Below are positions 42,301 through 54,300 of a DNA stretch of 64,000 nucleotides, one piece after another (the stretch's first letter is position 1; each line of letters opens with the position of its first letter). Source of the stretch: Limnephilus marmoratus. Its lineage: Eukaryota; Arthropoda; Insecta; Trichoptera; Limnephilidae. Made by a program: the position numbers and the translations under genes. The notes under the pieces were generated by a model. The model did no database searches, had not been told where the DNA came from, and saw only the letters and a program-made list of their open reading frames with translations. The stretch is taken from positions 58,301,819 to 58,365,818 of the forward strand of contig OU862908.1 of the NCBI GenBank assembly GCA_917880885.1. The letters are read 5' to 3'.

Positions 42301-45300
42301 GAAGTTTTATAAATTTTTCTCAATTAGCGATCGGAAATTTTGGATTCGAATATAAAGCGTGGTGTTTTACACTTACGATCTAAACAGTGTTCTAAAACCG
42401 TTTAGATCACATTATGTCTTACAATGACACCAAGGGAGACATAACGATATCCATGAGACCTATGTCAGCTGTTCCCAAAAGCGAATAAACTGGTCTGAGG
42501 GGTTAATTATCTGCGCACTCTATTGAGTGTGACATTCGTGGATTCAATTCTTGGCCCGATAAATAATTTATTTAACGCTTTTATTAATCACTTTATTAGT
42601 TTACCGCCTGGGTATTGTAATGTTGATTGTTAAGATTGGTGGACATAAAAAAAAGATCTTTAAGAACATTTAACACAAAATATACATAGATAATACAGAA
42701 CATATTCAAAACAAATTTATAAAATTTCTTATCTTCAAATAATATAATAATATATCTTTATTCAATGAAATTAGCAACATTACAACTAAAAAAGTGCATG
42801 TTCAATGTAGATTACAAATAGATTACATCCTTACAAAAAAATTAACAAGTAGAAAGTAATGTAAGATCGGTTACACAGAAGTAGCATAATTATACAATAT
42901 TTTTAGTTGTGCATGGTCTGCCTCACTAGGTGAACCTGTATTGAGGCAGAATTCAACAATAACTTTAAATGCACATTTCAAACTTTGCAACAAAGGCGAG
43001 CAATAGCTGACTTGACATTTTTACACAAAATTTTAAATAATAACATTGACTGTACTGAACTTCTTTCCCTAGTTGATTTTAACGTACCATTAAAACGTAC
43101 ACGCCATACAGAATTATTCCATACGCTTAATTAAAAGACAAATGCAGCATTTAATTCGCCAACCAATCGTGCTCTTCATATGTTCAATATTATTGGTCTA
43201 AATTCTAACATTGACATTTTCTCCGATTCACTGCCCAAATTTAAAAAGAACATCATGTCAATAATGTAATTTGTTCAATGCGCATATATACATACATACA
43301 TACACACATTCTGACGCACACTCACACACACGTATACACACACACCTTCCCACTACATATCACCAGGTAATTACTTAATACGCATACCATAAATAAGACA
43401 CTACAATGAAACACATAATAGGTACCCACCATGTAATATACTTATTAATTGCAATTTTTTTAACCTAATGTACTGTTTTAAGTATCTAATGTACTGTTTG
43501 TTTCTGTTAATAAATAAAATAAAATAAATAAACAAATTAAAAACATTTATGTTTGAAAGCGTGAACCTAATTGTGAATATACAAAATTGATGATATATTA
43601 TACAACAATTGAAAGTTGTTGGTATTTCGCTAAGATAATTATCACCAGAGGTGATGATTTTTCAAGAGTTGTTATTTTGTGCATCAGGTTGATATTCAGA
43701 TTAATGGTGTGGTTTTCGAGAGGATGCAAAACAAGTGATAGAAGAAGTGCTCGGATGACAAAAACTGTGATTAATTCAACGCTTTTTCAATGCCATATCC
43801 TGTTTCTTTTGTCACTTCAGTCTTAAAATGCATCTGAATGGCCTTTGAAAGTTTTTGGGATCTTTGAATAATCATTTATTGCAGTGTTAAATTATTGCTA
43901 TACGGATCATCGATATATATATTGCGTATTTTTCGTCGAAAACACCGGTTTTTAATGTTTTGACTATATAATAAGTTAATTAATACTGAACTTTGAATAA
44001 GAATTCAAAACTGTCGGAGTTTAAAATTAAAATAAATCTCCAACGCAACCTTCACAAAAATATATCACGAGGGAAGTAGCATTATTTTTATTCTTATTAT
44101 TTGTTCTAAATGTTTTTTGGGGTATCTTTAATTAATGTATTACGAATTCACGCCCCATTTTGGGAGGAGTTTAAAAATACTCGAGAAAAAGCCTTTGGTC
44201 GGAAAAGATATTTGAGATTTTTTTTACAGGTTGATTTCATAAAGGCCTGTAAAAATCATTAACTTTTTACTCATTGTTTATTATAATAACAACGAAATTT
44301 AAAACTGATTTCACGGAACCAAGCGAAGTGGAGTCAGAGGCGTCTATTCCCCGTCACGGCCGGGGCGGAACTGATGCAAAATGGGTGTGGCAAGTATGTA
44401 GTCCTGCCACATACACGGTGGACGGCATAGGGTTGACTTTGAAAATCAAAATCCGTCGACTGCCGGCCGTATTGTAAAATAACAACGCGAAAATGCATAT
44501 TTTAGTTTATTTGGTGAAGTTCTGGGGTAAATATGCATGTGTATTATATTATATGTGTGTCAGAAAATTGGAAAAAAAATCATGTGTATACCTATATTTA
44601 ATAATCTAATCATTGTGCATGTCATTTTCTATTTTCTTCTTTCCACACTTTTTGTTTTTTTCACAATTTTCAGCTTATTTATTCAATATGTTTACAGTAC
44701 AATATGTTTATTTATTACAAAGCAATTATGGTATACTAGCTGGTTCCCGGCATGCGTTGCTATGCCATTTAACGAAGAAATTGTTTCTCCCTGCGTGTCC
44801 TTTCCCATTCTTCCCGTTCCCCTTCCGCCTCCCCTTCCTCTCCCGCGTCCCCTTCCCCTCTCGCGTTCTTACTCCGAATCCTCCACCTTCCCTCTCCCCA
44901 CTCCACTTCCCCCCTTTCGCCGTCCCGCGAACCCCCCTCTTGAATTCCCCTCCCCCCTCCCAGGTTCCCTCCCCCTCCTGGGTTCCCCTTCTCCCCCCTC
45001 CCGTGAAAATACTACCCGAGTTCCCCTCCCCCCTCCCTAGTTCCATACATTCATTCCCGGTACACGGTACACTCCCGGTACAAACAGCTCGCGTAACACC
45101 TACTGCAATTCTTTATACAAATTTCATAATGCCAGAGCTAGCATATGTTATTCTGATATGTGAGCTATATTATTGTAAAGTTTCATTAAAATCCATTCAG
45201 TAGGTTTTGCGTGAAAGATTAACAAACATACATCCATACAAACTTTCGCCTTTATAATATTAATAATAAGATTCCACCGAACACCATAAAACAGGCAGCC

Positions 45301-48300
45301 TTTCAATATATCTATTCTATGTAATTTATTAATAAATAATTAAATATCACCACAGCAAGGCCATTTCTAATTTAAATATATCTCACAGCGGGTGTGCTAG
45401 ACGTGTTATTTTCTACTGCATTGCAGAAGCATGTTTAATTAGCCACAAATGACGTTGATAGAATTACACTTGCAAATTTGCGATTTAATCGGACAGTTCT
45501 AATTACTTTCAGGTCAGCCAATTAACATTCAAAATACTTTCTTTAGTTTGGTAAAAATGTGGCCATGTTATGGGCAATAAACGCAATTCGGTGGTTCACT
45601 TGAAATTGATACACTTTATGTGAATAAACGGTCCGTGACAGAAGCATATATTAAATTACGCAAGTAGATCTCATCTCAGGAAGCTATTCACTTTTTCCTC
45701 CAATCTTAATTGATTTATTGCGAAAGCGGTTTTGAGAGAGGATTGTCAGATAAAAATTGTATGTTCTCGACTCACTGCCATGCATTCATTAATAATTGAA
45801 ATCGTTAAAGTTATCCACTTGCAAAAACTTTTAGACTACTTTAATTTGCGCTTAAAAACGTGTCACCTTGTTAACATTTCAAGACAATGATTCTCTCTTA
45901 GTTCCCCTAAAATATGATATAAACCAGAAGGGGAAACCTGCATCTTTTGTGTTATCTTTTGCGTTAAGATAGTGTTACGAGTAGGGTTGCCATACGTCGG
46001 GAATTTTATGGACAAGTCCGGAAATATAGGTCTTTGTGCGGAATGTGGAGGAATTCTAAACAGTCCGGAATTTCTACAATTAAGTGGAGATTGATATAAA
46101 AAATGAAATAAACCAAATTATTTTTATTACAAATCAAAGTAAAAACATCACTTCTGATATTTTATTAATTTTAAACAAAATGTCTAGAAATAACGACATT
46201 CATATTATATTTACAAGAAAGTCCGGAATTTTTATCAAATGTCAGGAATTTTCTCCGGGATTTTGATTTTTTGATCTGGGAACCCTAAAAGAGCAAAATC
46301 CATCGGCATCCAAAAGGCATCGCCCGAGTCGGAAGGCGTCCATCGTGCGTATCGGCTGTCAATTCATCATATATTATAGATATATAATATGATGAATTGA
46401 CAGCAAATTTTTAAAATGGTCTCCACACATAAATATTCTGAACAACAGAATAAGGAAACTAACATATATATTTAGATGTTTAAGAGATATTTTAAACGAA
46501 AAATTACTTAGAACCACATATTTCGCTTTCTGTCAATCAATTATACAATACGGCATTATAGGATGAGGCGGTACATATAAAAATCAAACACAAACAATTT
46601 ACATATCACAAAAACTAATAATAAAAACAATTTTAAAAAAACCCTACTCATATTCGTCAGAACTTTTATTCAAACAATTTAAGGTCAGAAAATTAAGTGC
46701 ATTATACTTTTATCAGTATAATGCACTTAATTTCAGTATAATGGGGTCGAAGGGTTGGTAGGTCGTGGTGGGACACATCAAGCTGAATGGTGTGCGCCTC
46801 AAAAAATGCCACAAAGGACGTTGCTGCATCAGCAGCACTACCAACAAGTCCAACTCTCTGGCGTCCACGAGCGGTCGTCATGGCCCCGCGACCCCTGGGC
46901 AATGTGATCACCGGTGTGGGACGTCCATCCCATTTCGGGTTCATAGCCGACGGAGAGGGGGCGAATGGCGAAACTCTGGCGCCATAAAACCAGAACCTCC
47001 CAGCTAAGGGAAGGAAAACCCCTACAGAAAAACCCTCGCCTCCAGTAAGGGGTTGGGCGAGTGGCTAATAACCACTCCCTGTAAAAATAGCATTATTACG
47101 AAACCGGAAACTAAGCCTCGGACAGCGAAAATACCCGGCAGACAACATGGCAATCGAAATATGGACTTGAGAATGGCAACATGGAATGTAAGAACGATGT
47201 ACAGAGGTGGGGCCCTCAGAGAAGTACTTGGTGAAATGGAAAAGTACAAAGTAGATATATTAGCAGTTCAGGAAACAAGATGGACAGGCACTGATACCTT
47301 TGATACTAGAACGCATACAATAATGCACAGTGGCAACGAAAAATACCATGAGTTCGGAGTAGCCTTCATCGTTAACCAAAGATTAAAAAACCAAGTAATT
47401 GGTTTTAAGGCTGTAAACGAAAGAATATGTATACTTCGTATAAAAACTAAATTCTTTAACATTTCCATCGTAAATGTTCACGCTGAGACAGAAGACAAAG
47501 ATGAAGTAACTAAGGATACTTTCTATCATAAACTGGAACAGATATATGACACCATACCATCCAATGATATAAAAATGGTAATTGGAGACCTTAATGCAAA
47601 AATTGGTCAGGATCCGGCACACCAACAGGTTACAGGAAAAAACAGTCTTCATACGGAAAGCAATAACAATGGATCAAGAGTGATTGACTTTGCAGAATCA
47701 AGGAATATGATAATAGCATCAACACAGTTCCCACGGAAGAATATATATAAATGGACATGGACATCACCTGGCGGCAGATACCACAACCAAATAGACCATA
47801 TCCTAATTGAAAGAAGAGGGGCGACCAGTATCACAAATGTAAGAAGCTACAGAGGAGCTAACTGTGATTCGGATCACTATTTGGTAGTAGCATCCTATAG
47901 ATGCAGAATAGCAAGAGATAAAAGGTCTAATCAGCCAAGTATCCCAAAGCTAAACATCGATGCTCTAAAAACACCAGAAGGATTGGAAAGATATCATGAC
48001 TCATTGTCAACAAACCTACCAAACCAACTGAGTGATCCGTTCTCCCCAAATGATTTAGAAGAAGATTGGACCAATCTGAGAAATGCACTGCTGACAGCGG
48101 CGGAATCAGGCATTGGAAATACACCAAGACAGGCTAGAAATCCCTGGTTCGATGAGGAGTGCATACAGAGCGTCTGCAAGAAAAATGTTCTAAAAAAATT
48201 ATGTATAGAAAGAGGAACTAGAGCAAAAAGACAAGCCTACGAACAAGCACGAAGAGATGCTAACAATTTAATTAAAAGAAAGAAGAGATTGTATTTTAAC

Positions 48301-51300
48301 AACATATTGTTGAAAATGGAACATGACTTTGCAAATAACAATCCACGTGAGGCATATAAAGGCGTCAATGCATTTAAAAAGGGCTTCAAACCCAACACAT
48401 CTCTGTGCAGAGATAGTAATGGAGACATAATAGGAGATAAGGAAAAGATCAAGACTAGGTGGAAAGAATATTTTCAACAGCTCTTAAATCCCAATAACAA
48501 CCTGACAGTCGAACCAACTCACATTCCGGACGAGCTAAATAGTGATGAAACAACGAGAGCGCCATCAATGGCAGAAATAAGGGCTGCCCTAAAGAAATTG
48601 AAAAACAATAAAACTCCGGGAGGAGATAATATCCCTGCAGAGCTCTATAAATATGGAAACGAACAACTGAAGAACCTGCTACACAATCTCATTGTGAAAA
48701 TATGGACCGCCGAAAGAGTACCAGAAGAATGGAAAACTAGCATAATATGCCCCATACATAAAAAGGGAGACAAATTGAAGTGTGAAAATCACAGAGGAAT
48801 ATCTTTACTTTGTACAGCGTATAAAATTTTCACAATGATTTTGAAAGAAAGACTAGAATATTACTCAGAAAACTTACTAGGAGAATATCAGGCAGGGTTC
48901 AGGAGGGGGAGATCCACCACTGATCAACTCTTCACTACTCGACAAATCTTGACAAAATGCTGGGAATTCGATATAGATATATACCAACTATTTGTTGACT
49001 TCAAACAGGCGTATGACAGTATAGATAGGGAGAAAATATATGAAATACTCCTCAATTTTGGAATACCGCCCAAAATAGTCAAGCTTGTAAAAGCAACAAT
49101 GGTCGGATCACGGTGTCGAGTAAGGATAGGAGGTGAAACAACGGAGGATTTTAACGTCTCCCAGGGGCTGAAACAAGGTGATGGCTTAGCACCCACCCTT
49201 TTCAATATTGTACTGGAGCACGTCGTGAGGAAGACAATGATCAGTACCGACTCAAACATCTGCTACAGAAGCAATCAAATAGTTGGCTACGCAGATGACC
49301 TTAACATTGTCGGAAGATCCCTACAGGCTGTAAGAGAAGTGTTTGACCCTTTGGAGACTGCGGCAAGAGAGGTGGGTTTGCAAATCAATGAAAATAATAC
49401 AAAAATCATGATGCAAACCAGAACCCCTCACCGCAGAATAAAAGACAAAGTGAAATTTAAAGACAATTATAATTTCGAAGTGGTCGAAGAGTTTACCTAC
49501 CTGGGCTCCATCATAACGCAGGACAATGAAGACCCAGTAGAAGTAAGAAAGCGCATTACAGCCGCTAACAAAACTTACTTCGCGTTGCTGCCAGTGTTCA
49601 AATCCCGAAACGTCCATAGGAAAACCAAAATAACCTTATATAAAACAATTATCAGAACGGTCTTGGCCTATGGATGTGAGGCGGGAACACTGACAGCAAA
49701 GTCAGCGGAACGGCTGGACATCTTCGAAAGAAAGGTACTTCGAAGAATCTTAGGAGCGGTGCGAGAGGGAGAGACATGGAGAATCCGCCACAATAATGAG
49801 CTCTATGATATTTACCAAGCTCCCAGACTCTCCACCCATTTAAGACTCCAAAGATTAAGATGGGCCGGACATGTGCACCGAATGCCAAGCACACGAGTAC
49901 CGAAGAAGGTTCTGACAGGACACCCGGGAGGTAAACGAAAGGCGGGCAGACCTAGACTGAGATGGGAGGATGATGTCAGGAAGGATGCAAGAGGATTACT
50001 CCATGTTGCAGATTGGAAGACGACGGCCGAGGACAGAGGGCGGTGGAGGCTTATTTTGAAGGAGGCCAAGGCTCGAAATGGGCTGTAGCGCCATTGAAGA
50101 AGAAGAAGAAGATACTTTTATCATGCAACATTACAAATTTATAAAGATAATATTAAAAATCAAGTTGCACCCTTTAAAAATAACAGAAGTCTTAGACAAA
50201 CATCAATACTTCCCACTCCAAAATGTAAAAAAAAAATTGGACAATTGAGTCATAAATATCTCGGAGCAAAATTTTTTAATTCATTACCAGAAAAAATTAG
50301 AAACATGAATACCAATATAAAAATTTTTAAAACTCACCTCAAAAATTATACTGAAAACTTAAACTGAATGATATAAAAAAAGCAATACAATAACACCCCC
50401 CCATACACACAAGCCTTGCTTAATTATGGGGGTACATCAAATATTCTACTATGTAATTAATTACTGTATAAAAATTATTTGTAATTTATGTACCTTCTAT
50501 TACTAATAAAAATAAAAAAAATAAAAAATAATATTTATATTTTCTTATGTAAAATATCATGATTTCAATTTAATTACTACAAGAAACAATATTTATGTCG
50601 GAGAAGATGGTAAATCATGCAAAAACGATCTCAATCAAAAGTTTAGGAAACTCGGCAAATTTACCAATAACTTATCGGGTGAAATACATAAATGATTGCC
50701 GTGTTATCAACATTATTACACTATAACTACGTGCATATTTAATAATACAAGCCTAATAGGCGTTCGTAAATGAATATTCGTTTGTCATATTATTTAGATA
50801 TTTGTATTAGTTTGTATTTTTTTATATGCAATGACATTCGATTCGCAAATTTTGCCGCGACTAACAACTCTTAGCGAGGATTTCGCGGGAAACGCGCCGT
50901 CTACTCTCCCGTTAGCATAACTACTTTTAACAGTTGGTGACTTTTAAGAGCGTCGAAAGTTGTTCTTACGATCGTGCAGGGTGGTTACAATGAGAAAGAT
51001 TAATTATTCTCCGTACCAGCTTTTTAAAATTATAACTTAATATCGAATTTATTTCAATCCAAATTAGCTTTAATTTATACCTTCATCCAAAAATGCTGAA
51101 AGGCGTAATGATAAAACTATTAAAATAATGTACTTTTTGTAACTATTTTTTGATTATAAGTAATTATCATTTTTCAATAATGTCCAAATTTAATAAGAAT
51201 GTTAAAAAAATCTGAAATATATTAGTTCGTAAGTGCGCAAATAAATACACAAATGGACCAATTTTCGTCAAGAAACACATGTACGTACATATTTTTTAAT

Positions 51301-54300
51301 GATTTTATTGAAACTAAAATTAAAATTCTAAAAAGTGCGTTTGCTAGATAATGTATTGATTTATTTTACTGCATGATTATATTATTTGAAATGGGTGTGG
51401 TATAAAACAAAATCTTTTTTGAAAATTTAACAAATCTGCCAACGACCTATGGAATAACCTTATTATACTAAAAAATTTAAAAAAATCTCAAAATTTATTA
51501 CATGCAAATGCTAGATAAAAGAACAATCTTTCGAAATCCATTTATAATTTTTTGTGGAAAAGAGTCATTACGACTAAAATCTGATTTGAAAATGACATAT
51601 TTCTGGTTTTCTCTGGTAATACCCTCTTAACGCAAGCTCGATAGGTCCATACGGAATACGGCAATTAAGATAACTCTCAATTTCTATTTTATTTTGTCGT
51701 ATACGGCCGGTTTAACACGTGTTAGGCTGTCGCAAAAGATATAGAATCACCCTCTGAAAATATATTTTCTAAATTCTCAATTGAATGATGGATTGACAGC
51801 ACTACCGACACCTTCCGACATGCGGAGGATTTTGCCTTTTTATTTTAATTGTCTCGCAACTCTGTCTTAACACAAAATAAAATCTTTCAACCCCAGTTTA
51901 CCCCTTTTAAATTCGCGTTTGCAAAACTGTTATTCATTTTGTTTAGTTAGATATTTTGTAAAAGAAATAAGCACTGACTCGACTCAGAAACATTTTCCAT
52001 TCACCTTATCTGTGAGTTCGTAGCAAATACCTTTTGTTTTCTAGGAAAAATCTCAAGCAATTTTGAACAAAGGGAAATAACTCGGCGAGGTGAAAGTGAT
52101 CTCCCGTAAGACACAGTTTAATTAGTTGTATAATAAATTTGTCTAATTAATTGATAATGAACCCAGGAATTGCTCGCATTACGTACTGTAGGATAATACG
52201 ACATTAATATTTAAATCTCTTTGTTTGCTGTGTGATAATTAGCACTGAGCGAAACTATTCCATGGACAATTAGAAATTTTGTTAAATAATTCAGTTTTAG
52301 GCGGTCATTTTAATGTCGCTTGGAATGCACCTCCAAATTGTATGTTCACGTAAATATCTGATACACTTAAAGACCAATCAACTTGATAAGTGCTATTTGA
52401 AGAATTACCTAGAAACAGTTGTAGTGATTTATTTTTGGGGTATTACGCCATGTTGGATGAGGTAGCGCAACGCGGCATAATATACTAAAAATAAATCTCT
52501 ATAATACTTTTGGCCGTGCAAATCTCAAATCATATCTCACAGTGGATTTTACCAGAGAACGAACACAATATAGACATTCACTGTTTCAAGGTGCATAATA
52601 CATCTTCCAAATGTAACAAAAATAATTGATATTTTTTGTAGAATTTGTCAACTTGATGAAACCATTGACTTCCAAAGAATAATTGGTATTTTTAATAAAT
52701 AGAATAAGCTAATATTTATTTAGTAGTTCCATTTAAATAAAATGAGTTACGTGTTATAAAACCAAATAAATCGTCTTTAAAAGTGTGTAATCTTTAGAAT
52801 CTACTCATGTAATTTTAAGGCGGAGGTTAGGGGATCAATTCCCATGAATAGAAACAATTATCTTTAGAGATAAGTTTTAAGATTTTCACGGCCAGAAGCA
52901 TTTTCGTTATATGTTTTTGGGGTGTTGTGCCGTGTTGCGCTACCTCCTTCTTTAGCCAACGTTTCGGACATCGTTGCAGTGTTCATCATCAGGGCAGATC
53001 CGGCAGATCCGGTAGATGTGAGAATTATCTTTAGATGTTATAAATACGGGCGATGCAACTTTTCTGATCCGATTGTTATTTATGCCGAATCATACAAAAA
53101 TGGCTCAATACCTGATAAACGGAACATTGCAAATAAATCATATTGCACTTTTACTGAAAATATCGGTTTTTTTTAAAAACAATTTGAAAATCTAAATTTC
53201 TTCGTCTTATTACGGGAGATATCAATTTTTTTTTTTACTTTTTTAAGTTTGAAAGAATCGGATAAAAATCGGTGTTTTGATTGAAAAGCCGACGAAGTGC
53301 AGATTAATTTTTGTTTGTCATTATAAAGAATGCTTTGAAGCGCAAAATCTCCCTACAAACCCGTTTTCAGATAATTGAGTGTTGTTCTTTAGATCATGAT
53401 CGGAAAATATTTTATTATTTGTGCCTGCACTTCAAAAAATAGAACAAATGCATTTTGGCGATGTTTTTTTTATAAATCAAAACAGGCGGCCGGTGTTAAG
53501 CGGCAATGTTACACATGAACGTGTATCTTTTAAATTTAAAGCAATGTATTAAAAATATGAATTTCCGTTCTGCCTTTCCGTAACTCTGTCCGTAAACTGT
53601 TGTTTGCCAGGGTAGGCCAGCAACAAGCACCACCAATTACGACGCGGCATCCATGACACCCAATGACATTTCGTGTCCAGCGATTCTTGACACTGTCCTT
53701 CACAAATTTTGTACATAGAAGGGTCAAAATCGTAGATGAAGGAATTTTTCCCGCGCATGCGCAAGAACTGCGCACATTCCCGCGCTCCGGTAAATTATTA
53801 ATATAAATTATTTGGAGTGACCAGGCGCATTGCGGTTTTCTCTATGGTAAAGGGCGATAATAGAGCAAGCGATTCTGACCGTGTTCTTTGTACACTTTCT
53901 TTATACATAAGGGTCAAAATCGCGTGTAAAATCTCAAACACACCGGTGCACGAACGGCAAATGAGCGGTTTTTCAAAATTGTAGGTGTTTGGTTAGATAA
54001 TTCAGACAAGCTATCTATCTACCTAATCTGTAACACAATTTTTTTTTTAAATCGCCATTTTTAAAATTGGAACTGATTTGTCGGGAATTCATACTATCTG
54101 TTTTTTCATGGGTCTATCCAAAGAATAAATAATAAACGTCAAAAAGTAAAAGGAACAAAATTCCAGGAGTACGAAAATGCTTCAGGGTAATTTGTGGTAA
54201 TTTCCACAGTGGAGCTAATGTCATCATAAAAGTGAAATATTCCTTCGCAATGCATTTTAAATAAAATAAATTATTCAAGTTATTTGAACTTTTAGTTTAG

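Noticed and set aside
44537..45203. Proline/serine-rich ORFs of 167 and 196 aa
   Set aside because: They are translations of a CT-rich low-complexity tract inside a repeat, open in several frames at once.
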